A stretch of 64,000 bases of DNA from Acetoanaerobium sticklandii. GTDB lineage: Bacteria; Bacillota; Clostridia; Peptostreptococcales; Filifactoraceae. Position numbers and translations under genes: made by a program. Each line of letters begins with the position of its first letter. Positions within the stretch are counted from its first letter, which is position 1. Below are positions 9,424-20,467 of this stretch, piece after piece. Where the stretch lies: contig NC_014614.1 in assembly GCF_000196455.1 (NCBI RefSeq), forward strand, positions 141,501-205,500, written 5' to 3'. The notes beneath the pieces were generated by a model that was given only the letters and a program-made list of their open reading frames with translations, ran no database searches and was not told the origin of the DNA.

Positions 9424-9654
9424 TTGAAAAGAATAATACCTATAGTTATAACGATAGTAGTTTGCGTATATTTATTTGTGTATGCAGTAATGACGCTAAA
9501 GGGGATGAGCCTTTCTGAACCACTTGGAATAAAGCTATTTATGCTGTCTATAGGAGCGATATCCATAGGAGTTATGTTTGCTATGGTTATAGCTTTATTT
9601 AGAAGGCTAAGAGAAATTAAGGAGGAAGAGGACGATGATATTAGTAAATACTGA
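9424..9654 (+). CDS. Small two-helix membrane protein, unknown function
   Basis: A 76-residue protein with two membrane helices (IIPIVITIVVCVYLFVYAVM and LFMLSIGAISIGVMFAMVIA) and a charged cytoplasmic tail (RRLREIKEEEDDD). The frame extends upstream to a TTG at 9394, but the AAAGGAG at 9408-9414 is best spaced for the TTG at 9424, so that start was taken. It begins two bases after the cyclase stop and overlaps the ybjQ-like gene by 20 bases, so the three are probably one transcript. No family was recognised. Confidence 0.7.
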   Translation: MKRIIPIVITIVVCVYLFVYAVMTLKGMSLSEPLGIKLFMLSIGAISIGVMFAMVIALFRRLREIKEEEDDDISKY

Positions 9655-9952
9655 TTATATAACTGGCAAGGAACTAGAAATGCTTTCACTTGTAAAGGGC
9701 TCTACTATTAGGTCTAAGCATGTGGGAAGTGACATAATGAACAGCTTAAAGACTTTGGTTGGTGGAGAGCTGGATTCATATACTGAAATGATGAATGAAG
9801 CTAGAGCTATAGCAACAAAGAGAATGGTAGAAGAAGCATATAATCTGGGGGCTGATGCTGTTGTTAATATTAGATATGCATCAAGTGCAGTTATGCAAGG
9901 AGCTGCAGAGGTCATAGCCTATGGAACCGCAGTAAAATTCATCAATAAATAG
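9635..9952 (+). CDS. YbjQ/UPF0145 family protein
   Basis: A 105-residue protein with the YbjQ (UPF0145) pattern: a short beta start (MILVNTDYITGKELE), the GSTIRSKHVGSDI segment and the C-terminal half with AYNLGADAVVNIRY and a last strand with VIAYGTAVKF. These proteins form small pentameric rings; their function is unknown, with heavy-metal binding proposed in old annotations. The start overlaps the upstream membrane-protein gene and follows a GGAGGAAG. Context (small membrane protein upstream, radical SAM gene 14 bases downstream) suggests a short operon. Confidence 0.85.
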   Translation: MILVNTDYITGKELEMLSLVKGSTIRSKHVGSDIMNSLKTLVGGELDSYTEMMNEARAIATKRMVEEAYNLGADAVVNIRYASSAVMQGAAEVIAYGTAVKFINK

Positions 9953-9966
9953 TAAGGGGATAATAA

Positions 9967-10833
9967 ATGAGATATGAAGGAACGGTATATAGACCACCTA
10001 GTGAGGCGAGGAGCTTAATCGTGCAGGTGACTATAGGATGTGCTCACAATAGATGTACATTTTGCAGTATGTATAAAGACAAGCAGTTTAGAATAAGAGA
10101 GCTAGAAGAAGTATTTGAGGATTTAAAGTCTGCTAGAGCAGTTTATCCTAAAGTAAAAAGAGTGTTTTTGGCAGATGGAGATGCTCTGGTACTTCCTACT
10201 GATAAGCTTATTGCTATTTTGGACAAAATAAATGAGCTTTTCCCTGAGCGTGAGAGGATAAGTGCATATGCGACTCCACAGGACATAATGAGAAAGAGCA
10301 GTGAAGACCTAGCTCTATTAAAAGAAAAAGGACTGCTAATGCTATACATGGGGATAGAGTCAGGCGATGATACTATCTTGCAAAAGATAGATAAAGGAGT
10401 AGCCAGCGCGGACATGCTAGAAGCAGGAAAGAAAGCTAAAGAAGCTGGGCTTATTCTTTCTGTCACTATGATATCAGGACTAGGCGGACCTAGAGGCTCG
10501 GCAGCTCATGCAATAGGGTGTGCGAAGCTAGTAAATGAAATGCAGCCAGAATATGCATCCTTTCTTACTCTTATGCTAGAGGAAGGCACAAAGCTTTATG
10601 AAGATTATCAAAGCGGAGAATTTTTACTTCTTGAGCCTAGAGCAGTTCTTTTAGAGCTTAGATTATTTATACAAAATACTAATCTTGAAAGCTGTATATT
10701 CAGAGCTAACCATGCCTCTAATTACGTAGCTCTTGCAGGGACACTAGGCGCAGATAAACAAAGACTTTTAAATGAAATAGATACTGCTCTAAAGGAAGAC
10801 GATTTTAAACCCGAGTATTTAAGAGGTCTGTAA
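9967..10833 (+). CDS. Radical SAM protein (Elp3/HemN-like superfamily), substrate unknown
   Basis: A 288-residue radical SAM enzyme. The cluster-binding motif near residues 25-34 is CAHNRCTFC, that is CX4CX2C, not the common CX3CX2C. The motif is followed by MYKDKQFRIR, and then by a (beta/alpha) barrel with the glycine-rich SAM-binding stretch (LYMGIESGDD) and SGLGGPRGS. There is no B12-binding or TRAM domain and no additional cysteine cluster, which argues against MiaB, RimO or an SPASM enzyme. ATG follows AAGGGG. It is probably co-transcribed with the ybjQ-like gene. Superfamily is confident; reaction unknown. Confidence 0.85.
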   Translation: MRYEGTVYRPPSEARSLIVQVTIGCAHNRCTFCSMYKDKQFRIRELEEVFEDLKSARAVYPKVKRVFLADGDALVLPTDKLIAILDKINELFPERERISAYATPQDIMRKSSEDLALLKEKGLLMLYMGIESGDDTILQKIDKGVASADMLEAGKKAKEAGLILSVTMISGLGGPRGSAAHAIGCAKLVNEMQPEYASFLTLMLEEGTKLYEDYQSGEFLLLEPRAVLLELRLFIQNTNLESCIFRANHASNYVALAGTLGADKQRLLNEIDTALKEDDFKPEYLRGL

Positions 10834-10850
10834 GAAAAAATTCAAGTATA

Positions 10851-10882
10851 AATCATCCTTATTAATTAGGATGATTTTTTTT
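10851..10882 (+). terminator. Terminator after the radical SAM gene
   Basis: AATCATCCT pairs with AGGATGATT and is followed by a T tract. Confidence 0.85.
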
Positions 10883-10938
10883 GGGTAAATATTCACAATA
10901 TATAAATTAACAAAAAATGTAAAAGCACAAGGGGTGAG

Positions 10939-12525
10939 ATGAAGATGTACAATTTTAATTTCGAGGATAGTAAGTTTGATTTAGATTTTTTGGCAGTAGA
11001 TTCTGGTTCAAAGAAAATGCTCTCGAGCAATACTTTTTATAAGATTATAGTTGCCGATGATGATAAGGATGTCCATACACTTACAGACATGCTATTTCAA
11101 GACTTCGATTTTGAAAATTCACCACTTCAGCTCATTCATACTTTTTCTGGCAAGGAAACTATAAGGGCTATAAATGCTCATGAAGATACAGCTGTACTTT
11201 TATTAGATGTGGTAATGGAAGAAATGAATTCTGGCATAAAAGTAGTGGAGCATATAAGACAGGTACAAAAAAATAAATTTACTAGAATAGTGCTTCGAAC
11301 GGGTCAGCCTGGATATGCACCAGAGGAAAGCTTGATAAGAGATTATGATATCAATGACTATAAGCTAAAAACTGAAATGACAAGGCAAAAGCTATACACT
11401 ATGATGTATTCTTGCCTTAGGTCCTATAGAGATTTGATTCAAATTGAGACGACTAAAAAATCCTTGGAGGAAATGGTCAAAATAAGTGGAGAGCTATTTC
11501 AAAAAAATAGCTTTGATGAGTTCTTAGATTCTATATTTCAGCATATTAAGTTATTTCAAAAATATAACTATGATTTTGATAAAAGTATAATTGAAAAGCG
11601 AATCAGTAATAATGGATTTATAGTGGCTTCTTGTGCGAATGAATTCAAGATAATATCTGCTAGTGGGAAGTATAAATCATATAAAAATACTAGCATAGAA
11701 GAAAATATAGAGCTTCAGGATATATTTGCTAAAATAAGCAACTGTAAGCATTCAAATAAAAATATTGTTTTTACTGAAAAGGGCTTTATATTTTTTAATA
11801 AAGGAGTTCAAAATAGCAGAACCTTTGTATATATAGAATCCAAAAAAGAAAATTTTGATGAAGCTCTTATTCAGCTTCTTATCAATAACTATGTTTTTGC
11901 TTTGGAAAATTATCAGCTGGGAGATTTATTAATAAAGAGCCAAAAGGATATAATATTTACTCTTAGTGAAACTATAGAAAGACACTCGAATGAAACCTCG
12001 AATCACGTAAAGCGAGTATCCTTGCTGATGAAGTTTCTTGCATCCAGATATGGATTGGATAAAAAAGAATGTGAAACCCTAGCAATATCAAGTGTCCTTC
12101 ATGATATAGGCAAGATAGGAATTCCAGATTCGATACTAAAAAAACCTGCGAGGCTTTCTGCTGATGAGTTTGAAATAATAAAAAATCATACAACTATTGG
12201 ATATGATATCCTTCGCCAAAACAACCACCCTCATTTTGAAAAGGCGGCTCAGATTGCATACTGCCACCATGAAAAATACGATGGAAGCGGATATCCAAGG
12301 GGCTTATCAAAGACAAACATACCTCTTTATGCTAGGATGATGGCTATTATTGATGTGTTTGATGCTCTTGTGAGTAAGAGATGTTATAAGGAAAGCTATC
12401 CTATTAATGAGGTAGTGGATATTATGAGAAATGAAAGTGGAAAGCATTTTGATCCTATCTTGCTGAATATGTTTTTAGAGGGAATAGATGAAGTGAAAGA
12501 TATCATCTATTCCCACAATGATTAG
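10939..12525 (+). CDS. Response regulator with REC, DUF3369-like and HD-GYP domains
   Basis: Cytoplasmic two-component output protein that should hydrolyse c-di-GMP. REC domain about 35-160 with the acidic pocket (VADDDKD), the phosphoacceptor aspartate in LLLDVVMEEM and the conserved RTGQP segment; then a central domain of about 170 residues of the DUF3369 type common in REC-HD-GYP proteins; then an HD-GYP domain (about 345-520) with intact HDIGKIG, CHHEKYDGSGYPRG and the downstream DVFDAL. ATG is preceded by AAGGGGTGAG. Its stop codon lies one base from that of the convergent histidine-kinase gene, a likely partner (inference). Confidence 0.92.
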   Translation: MKMYNFNFEDSKFDLDFLAVDSGSKKMLSSNTFYKIIVADDDKDVHTLTDMLFQDFDFENSPLQLIHTFSGKETIRAINAHEDTAVLLLDVVMEEMNSGIKVVEHIRQVQKNKFTRIVLRTGQPGYAPEESLIRDYDINDYKLKTEMTRQKLYTMMYSCLRSYRDLIQIETTKKSLEEMVKISGELFQKNSFDEFLDSIFQHIKLFQKYNYDFDKSIIEKRISNNGFIVASCANEFKIISASGKYKSYKNTSIEENIELQDIFAKISNCKHSNKNIVFTEKGFIFFNKGVQNSRTFVYIESKKENFDEALIQLLINNYVFALENYQLGDLLIKSQKDIIFTLSETIERHSNETSNHVKRVSLLMKFLASRYGLDKKECETLAISSVLHDIGKIGIPDSILKKPARLSADEFEIIKNHTTIGYDILRQNNHPHFEKAAQIAYCHHEKYDGSGYPRGLSKTNIPLYARMMAIIDVFDALVSKRCYKESYPINEVVDIMRNESGKHFDPILLNMFLEGIDEVKDIIYSHND

Positions 12526-12526
12526 A

Positions 12527-14437
12527 TTAAATAGGAATTTTAAAATCAAAGCTAGTAAATTCTAAAGGGGTACTTTGTGCAGACATTGTGCCCTTTAATT
12601 TTTGATTTACTAGGTTAAATACTATGTTCATGCCTAGCCCGCTGTTTCCATTTTGCCTATTGGTTGTAAAAAATGGCTCGTAGATTTGTTTTAGGTTTTC
12701 ACTTGATATGCCTATCCCATCATCTTCATAATGCATATAGAGAAACTCATGGTCTGCAGTGCATTTTATATAGATTTTTCCTTTTTCTTTGTTACTAAAT
12801 CCATGTTCTATAGAGTTCATTATGAGATTTGTAAAAATTTGAGAATAAACTCCAGGATAGCTATTTAATTCTCAATCTTCAGGACAATCAAGTTTAATAG
12901 TATGTCCAGCATTTTTATATGTTGACCTAAGGCTAATTATTACAGAGTTAATATTGTCTTTTAGAAGGAAGCTTGTCTTAGCTTCACTTATTTGATCTAC
13001 AGCAACCTGCTTAAAACTCTTAATAAGTTCAGAAGCTCTATTTAAATTATTTTCAAGAAGGCTAGATGATTCAGCTAAGTTTATCATAAAATTTTTTAAG
13101 TCTTCTTTAGTCATAGTGCCATCGTTTAATTTTTGAAGTACATCATTATTGAGCTGTGATATATGTGAAGCTGTAGATACTCCTATCCCTAAAGGAGTGT
13201 TAATTTCATGAGCTACTCCTGCTACTAGATTGCCAAGAGAAGCAGCTTTTTCTGTTTGAAATATATATTCATACTGCTCTTCTAATTCTCTATTTTTTTC
13301 GGTTATTTTTTCTTCTAGACTTTGATTTTCATCTCTAAAAGCATCTATTATCCGCTGAAAGGATATGGATATTACACCCATCTCGTCTTTTCTTTTTAAA
13401 TAATTTTCCGGAATATTTTTGGAAAAATCTCCATTAGCTATATCATCAGCAAAGATACTCAAGATGGAATAAGGCTTAGTGGTTTTGCTGACAATAAAAT
13501 ATATGGAAATTATTGCTAGAAGAAAGAAGAATAGCACAATAAAAACTATAGAAGTAAATATATTAATAATTTCTTTTTTTATTCGGTTTGAATCTATTAA
13601 AGATATAAGCTGCCAGCCATTTTCTCCTATGGTGTATGAGCTCATAAAGTAAGAGGTATCATTATATTTTATCTCTTCAAAAAAATCTTTAAAGGTACTA
13701 GATTTCATAGCTTCATATAGCCCATCATCATATATAGACTCTGTCATAATTTTTTGTTTATCTGGATGATATAGATAGGTTCCATCTGAAGTAATTAAAA
13801 ATGTTTTATCATTAAAATCTACGGTTCTGGATTCTATAATTCCAGGGATGGTGTCTAGCATTATATCTACTACTACAAAGCCATAGACGGAAGTATCTTC
13901 TCTAAGGGCCTGAATAGAAGAAACAACAGTTTTTCTAGTATTCCACTCTACATAGGGATTTGTAAAAACCGGCTTATCAGAGCTGAGTGCTACCTCGTAC
14001 CAAGGTCTATCCTTTACCACATAGGATTCATCAGGGACAGTGTTTGAATTATCAAGGTAAAAGTTTGCCTTCTCATTTGCTACCCAAGCTAGAAAGTGAA
14101 GAGGACTGCTTTCTTTTATCTTCGTAAGATAGTCTAGGACATAAGGATAATTTTCATGAGTTCTAATCTCGTCTTTTGAATCAACGCCTTTGAGATAAGT
14201 AGTTATATCTCTGTTTAAAGACATTTGATGAGTATACTGCCTAGCATTTTCAAATATGTGAACTATTTCGCTTGAGATAGCTTTTTCCTGAAGAGCTACT
14301 TGCTTTAGCAGATTTTGCTGGGTCTGGGTGAATAGTATTCTAAAGCAAAATACTGAGATTAGCAAAAAAACTGCAAGAAGCAGTACAGCTATAAAGAAGG
14401 ATAATTTATTGGCTAGTCTTGATTTAGATTTCAGCAT
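12527..14437 (-). pseudogene. dCache-HAMP sensor histidine kinase interrupted by an in-frame TGA
   Basis: A membrane histidine kinase with helix, dCache sensor (RPWYEVALSSDKPVF), helix, HAMP, coiled coil, H-box (VAHEINTPLG, near 409) and an ATPase domain. Translation stops at TGA (12872-12874) in the middle of the ATPase domain, yet the same frame continues without shift: before it LDCPED, after it ELNSYPGVYSQIFTNLIMNS (N box), then DGIGIS and GNSGLGMNIV (G boxes) to a natural stop at 12527. One base change from a leucine TTA would explain it. Without read-through the product of 521 residues lacks the ATP site. Selenocysteine is conceivable but no Cys is expected here. It is convergent with the REC-HD-GYP gene. 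Confidence 0.85.
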
Positions 14438-14483
14438 ACTATCACCCCTAGAATTTTATATGAAACTAAGTATTTTCTACCCG

Positions 14484-14539
14484 AAAAAAGGGACTGCCCT
14501 ACAAAGAACCGTGTTCTTTTTTAGGCAATCCCTTTTTTT
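14484..14539. terminator. Bidirectional-looking terminator between ABC-F and kinase genes
   Basis: AAAAAAGGGACTGCC... pairs with ...GGCAATCCCTTTTTT, with an internal AAAGAAC/GTTCTTT hairpin. On the minus strand it lies just after the ABC-F gene and before the kinase gene. Confidence 0.75.
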
Positions 14540-14617
14540 ATTCTATATTATACTTAGAAAACTGTATATTTTCTTAAGTATTAGGTTTTACTTATGAATT
14601 TTTTTAAGTTAACTCAG

Positions 14618-16521
<1,904 letters not shown>

Positions 16522-17757
16522 ATGAAGAAAGATTTTATAGAATTAGGGATTACAAATGAGCTTAGCGAAAGGCTTTTAAAGCTTAGAATAGATACGCCTA
16601 CTCAGGTACAGGTCAAATCCATTCCATATATATTAGAGGGAAGGGATGTAATAGCTCAGGCTCAAACTGGAACGGGAAAAACCCTTGCTTTTTTACTTCC
16701 GATATTGGAAAAAATCGATGTAGATTCAGAGGATACTCAGGCACTTATTATTTCGCCAACTAGAGAGCTTGCAATCCAAATCAGTGAAGAGGCTCAAAAG
16801 CTGATATCCGTAAAAGGCATCAATATCCTATCTGCCTATGGTGGACAGGATGTAGAAAAGCAGCTTAATAAATTAAAGAAAAATATTCCACTTGTTGTGG
16901 GCACACCAGGAAGAATCCTGGATTTAATTAGAAGAGAAAGTCTAAACCTTAGCAAGCTAAAGATGCTGGTACTAGATGAGGCTGACCAGATGCTTCACAT
17001 GGGATTTTTGGATGAAGTGGATGCGATATTTTCTTATACCCCATCAGAAAAACAAGTGATGTGCTTTTCAGCTACCTTTAATAAAGAAGTGAAAAAATTA
17101 GCCAAAACTTATATGAATGAACCTCATTATGTGAGTGTAAAAGGACAAAATGTGACGCTTGACGAGATAGATCAGATCATAGTCCATACTACGGACAGAA
17201 AAAAGCAAGAAGCTCTATGCGAGATGATAGATACTCAGCAGCCTTTTATGGCAATAGTTTTCTGCCGTACTAAAAGAAGAGTAACTGCTCTTTATGAAGA
17301 CCTTTCTCAAAAAGGCTATAACTGTGACCAGCTTCACGGAGATTTAAGCCAAGCTAAGCGTGAAAAGGTCATGAAGGATTTTAGAAACGCAAAGATTCAG
17401 CTTCTTATTGCTACAGATGTTGCGGCTAGAGGAATAGATGTAGATGGAATCACTCATATTTACAACTACGATATGGTACTTGATACTGACACCTATATCC
17501 ACAGAATAGGAAGAACAGGAAGAGCTGGAGAAAAGGGCACAGCAGTGACTTTTGTAACACCAAAGCACAATGCATCACTTGAAAAACTAGAAGGGGATAT
17601 CAAGGCAGATGTAAAAAAGATAGAAATGCATAAGGCAGTAAAGCATGAGGATAGTAAAGCAAAGCCTCAAGCAAAGAAAAAGCCATCATTTGATGACTTT
17701 TTAAAGAAGAATTCAAAGAAAAATTCAAGGAATAAAGGAAGAGCTCCTAAAAGATAA
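16522..17757 (+). CDS. DEAD-box ATP-dependent RNA helicase
   Basis: RNA helicase of 411 residues with all superfamily motifs in order: Q motif (FIELGITNELSERLL, with PTQVQ), motif I AQTGTGKT, Ia PTRELAIQ, motif II DEAD, motif III SAT, and in the second RecA domain VFCRTKRR, ATDVAARGID and HRIGRTGRAG. The C-terminal tail is short, lysine-rich and disordered, as in cold-shock helicases of the CshA/CshB/RhlE group; a DbpA-type RNA-binding domain is absent. The ATG follows AAGGAG. It probably unwinds structured mRNA or assists ribosome assembly. Its stop lies two bases from the convergent GNAT gene. Confidence 0.93.
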   Translation: MKKDFIELGITNELSERLLKLRIDTPTQVQVKSIPYILEGRDVIAQAQTGTGKTLAFLLPILEKIDVDSEDTQALIISPTRELAIQISEEAQKLISVKGINILSAYGGQDVEKQLNKLKKNIPLVVGTPGRILDLIRRESLNLSKLKMLVLDEADQMLHMGFLDEVDAIFSYTPSEKQVMCFSATFNKEVKKLAKTYMNEPHYVSVKGQNVTLDEIDQIIVHTTDRKKQEALCEMIDTQQPFMAIVFCRTKRRVTALYEDLSQKGYNCDQLHGDLSQAKREKVMKDFRNAKIQLLIATDVAARGIDVDGITHIYNYDMVLDTDTYIHRIGRTGRAGEKGTAVTFVTPKHNASLEKLEGDIKADVKKIEMHKAVKHEDSKAKPQAKKKPSFDDFLKKNSKKNSRNKGRAPKR

Positions 17758-17759
17758 GG

Positions 17760-18281
17760 CTAATTTTTCTTTTGTTTTAAATAATCTTTTTTGAGTATTG
17801 CCATGATGTAGATAGAGTCGTATTTTCCATTGTGAAATACAGCTTCTCTTAAAAGCCCCTCCTGAGCAAAGCCAAGGTATTTATAAAGGCTTTGAGCAGA
17901 GTAGTTGTATTCTTTGACATCTAGCCATACTCTATTAGCACCTAGTGTATCAAAGGCATAGGCAAGTAGCAGTTTAATACTGTCACGGCCGAAGCCTTTA
18001 TTTTTTTGGGATACTGCTATTCTCATTAGCTCTATGCTCTTATGAGGACTGAGAACTCCTGCCACTATCATATAGCCAGTAGGCTCACTTGTATCTTTAT
18101 CTTCTATTAATAGATGAAGGATATCAGGATTTTCCATAGCAGCCTTGTGCTGGTCATAGGTCCACTGAAATACATAAGGAGAATTGCTAGGGTCGCTCTC
18201 TGTTTTCATTATATAGTCTATATCGCTTTCTGAAGAAGCTCTGACTCTTACTATGTCGTTTTCTAATAGTAGGTTTTGCAC
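17760..18281 (-). CDS. GNAT acetyltransferase, RimJ/RimL type
   Basis: A 173-residue N-acetyltransferase. The fold is visible: an N-terminal segment with VRVRASSESDIDYI, a central strand GYMIVAG, the acetyl-CoA loop (IAVSQKNKGFGRDSIKLLL), and the closing part ANRVWLDVKEYNYSAQSLYKYLGFAQEG typical of GNAT proteins, where the conserved N and Y follow strand five. The substrate cannot be told; RimJ/RimL-like enzymes acetylate protein N-termini or small amines. It faces the helicase gene tail to tail and has its own promoter region next to argD's 3' end. Confidence 0.88.
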   Translation of the reverse strand: MQNLLLENDIVRVRASSESDIDYIMKTESDPSNSPYVFQWTYDQHKAAMENPDILHLLIEDKDTSEPTGYMIVAGVLSPHKSIELMRIAVSQKNKGFGRDSIKLLLAYAFDTLGANRVWLDVKEYNYSAQSLYKYLGFAQEGLLREAVFHNGKYDSIYIMAILKKDYLKQKKN

Positions 18282-18375
18282 AATACATCGCCTCCATGAC
18301 CTTTTAGTATTTTACATAAATATTGTATCATATAATTACAGTCAGAAAGCGACAAGAAAATTACATAAGGGCTTA

Positions 18376-19590
18376 CTAAGCGGCAAGCTCAAGCTCTTCA
18401 AATATTTCGGACAGTATTTCTATGAGCAAATCTATTTCGCTAGTTCCTATTATAAGAGGTGGAATAAATCTGAGCACATTTGTGGCAGTGCAGTTTATAA
18501 GGAAGCCTTTGTATAGGGCTTTTTGAACTACAGCTGCTCCAGGTATGCTAAGCTCAAGTCCAAGCATAAGACCGTGGCCACGCACAGCTTTTACTACTGA
18601 ATATTTTTGAGACAGATATTGAAGCTTTAATTTAAAATATTCGCCGATTTTTTCAGCATTTTCAGCAAGTTCATCATCCAGGATTGTCTCAAGTGTGGCA
18701 ACACCTGCGGCGCAAGCTAAAGGATTTCCGCCAAAGGTACTGCCGTGGTCTCCACTTTGAAAAGCATCTGCCACTTCTACCTTAGCTATTACAGCTCCTA
18801 TAGCACATCCACCCGCAAGACCTTTTGCCACTGTCATGATGTCTGGGGTGATATCGTGATGCTGGTAGCCAAATAATTTCCCGGTTCTACCCATGCCTGT
18901 TTGAATTTCATCAGCTATGAGAAGAACATCATTTTGCTTGCAAAGCTCAGATACCTTCTTGATAAAGTCGCTATCTATTGGAGTTATTCCGCCTTCACCT
19001 TGGATGGGCTCAAAAATAACAGCGCAGGTATTTTTTGTTAGGACCTGCTTAAATGAATCTATATCATTGAACTTTGCAAACTTAAAGCCTTCTGGATGAG
19101 GACCAAAGCCTTCCTTGTATTTTGGATTGTCTGTTAGGTTAAGCGTCGCTAAGGTTCTGCCATGAAATGAGCCTGTCATAGCTATGACTTCATTTTTTTG
19201 GATACCATATTTTCTGTAGGCATATTTTCTAGCTAGCTTTACAGCCCCTTCGTTTGCTTCTGCACCAGAGTTACAGAAAAAAGCTTTGCCATCGAAGGAG
19301 TTTTCTACGAGCAGTTTTGCTAGCTTAACTTGAGTATCTATCCAGAAATAATTGGATATGTGAATCAGCTTCTGACTTTGGGTAGCTATTGCATCGTTTA
19401 GTTTTTTGTTGTTATAGCCGAGGATGTTTACAGCTACTCCTCCTAGAAAATCTATATATTCTCTTTGATTATAGTCATATACTCTGCAGCCTTCCCCATG
19501 GCTAAAGCTAATTGGAAATCTGCCGTAGTTTGACATTAGATATTTTTGACCTTCATCTATTATATTTTGTATGTTTACAGCTCCTTTCAT
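18376..19590 (-). CDS. argD: Acetylornithine aminotransferase
   Basis: PLP enzyme that transaminates N-acetylglutamate semialdehyde to N-acetylornithine, step four of arginine synthesis. At 404 residues it is the normal length for class-III aminotransferases. Visible landmarks are FCNSGAEANEGAVKLAR, the PLP-binding aspartate in LLIADEIQTGMGRTG and the Schiff-base lysine in TVAKGLAGG, followed by HGSTFGGNPLACAAG. It is the last gene of the arg operon, four bases after argB, and its neighbours fix the substrate assignment, which would otherwise be ambiguous with ornithine or GABA aminotransferases. Confidence 0.95.
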   Translation of the reverse strand: MKGAVNIQNIIDEGQKYLMSNYGRFPISFSHGEGCRVYDYNQREYIDFLGGVAVNILGYNNKKLNDAIATQSQKLIHISNYFWIDTQVKLAKLLVENSFDGKAFFCNSGAEANEGAVKLARKYAYRKYGIQKNEVIAMTGSFHGRTLATLNLTDNPKYKEGFGPHPEGFKFAKFNDIDSFKQVLTKNTCAVIFEPIQGEGGITPIDSDFIKKVSELCKQNDVLLIADEIQTGMGRTGKLFGYQHHDITPDIMTVAKGLAGGCAIGAVIAKVEVADAFQSGDHGSTFGGNPLACAAGVATLETILDDELAENAEKIGEYFKLKLQYLSQKYSVVKAVRGHGLMLGLELSIPGAAVVQKALYKGFLINCTATNVLRFIPPLIIGTSEIDLLIEILSEIFEELELAA

Positions 19591-19594
19591 ACTT

Positions 19595-20455
19595 TTATGC
19601 AGTAATCATTGTGCCGATACCAGTGTCTGTGAATACCTCCAGCAAAATGGAGTGAAATTGTCTGCCGTCGATTATATGACATTTTTCCACACCGTTAGTC
19701 ACAGCATTGAGACAGCAGAACATTTTAGGAATCATTCCACCTTTGATTATTCCTTTTTTTATGTAGGAATAGGCTTCATTGATATTAAGTGCAGATATTA
19801 CAGTGTTTGGATCTTGATGGTTTTCAAGCACACCAGCTACATCTGTTATAAGGATGAGTTTTTTGGCATTAAGGCTTATAGCTATTTTTCCTGCGACTTC
19901 ATCAGCGTTTATATTGTAGCTTTCTCCGTTTTCACCTATTCCTATAGGTGAAATTACTGGCACATAGCCTTTTTCTATCACAGATAGGATAAGTTCTGGA
20001 TTGATGCTAGTGATTTCTCCGACCAATCCCAGCTCCTCGCTTTTTTGTTTGGCTTTTATGATATTTCCGTCTTTTCCGCTAAGCCCAAGAGCTTTGATGT
20101 CGTGATTGCTAAATAGAGAGACTATCTCAGGTGCTATTTTGCCAGTGAGCACCATTTCAGTGATTTTCATAGTCTCTTCATCTGTCACTCTAAGACCATT
20201 TATAAATTCCGGTTTTTTCTTGTAAAGAGTCATTAGTTCATTTATTTCAGGCCCTCCTCCATGCACTATTACAGGGTTTATTCCTATGTACTTAAGAAGA
20301 GCAATATCTCTAATTACGCATTCCTTGAGCTGATTGTTAATCATAGCGTTGCCACCGTATTTTATTACTACTATCTGTTTATGAAAGATTTTGATATAGG
20401 ATAGACTCTCAAGCAGTACATGAGCTTTCTGCTGAGGAGTAAGCTGATTTACCAT
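19595..20455 (-). CDS. argB: Acetylglutamate kinase
   Basis: Phosphorylates N-acetylglutamate with ATP, step two of arginine synthesis. A 286-residue amino-acid kinase with IVVIKYGGNAMI at the N-terminus, the substrate loop PVIVHGGGPEIN, the segment NGLRVTDEETMKITEMVL, ILITDVAGV and KGGMIPK. The N-terminal helix preceding the kinase core (LTPQQKAHVLLESLSYI) is the element that makes arginine-inhibited hexamers in other species, so feedback inhibition is plausible (inference). It lies between argJ and argD with very short gaps. Confidence 0.96.
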   Translation of the reverse strand: MVNQLTPQQKAHVLLESLSYIKIFHKQIVVIKYGGNAMINNQLKECVIRDIALLKYIGINPVIVHGGGPEINELMTLYKKKPEFINGLRVTDEETMKITEMVLTGKIAPEIVSLFSNHDIKALGLSGKDGNIIKAKQKSEELGLVGEITSINPELILSVIEKGYVPVISPIGIGENGESYNINADEVAGKIAISLNAKKLILITDVAGVLENHQDPNTVISALNINEAYSYIKKGIIKGGMIPKMFCCLNAVTNGVEKCHIIDGRQFHSILLEVFTDTGIGTMITA

Positions 20456-20467
20456 GAATTTTTCCTC

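Noticed and set aside
12872..12874. Selenocysteine codon in the kinase
   Set aside because: The position is normally a leucine or isoleucine, not a redox cysteine, and the hairpin after TGA is weak (GAAT/ATTC only). A nonsense change is simpler.
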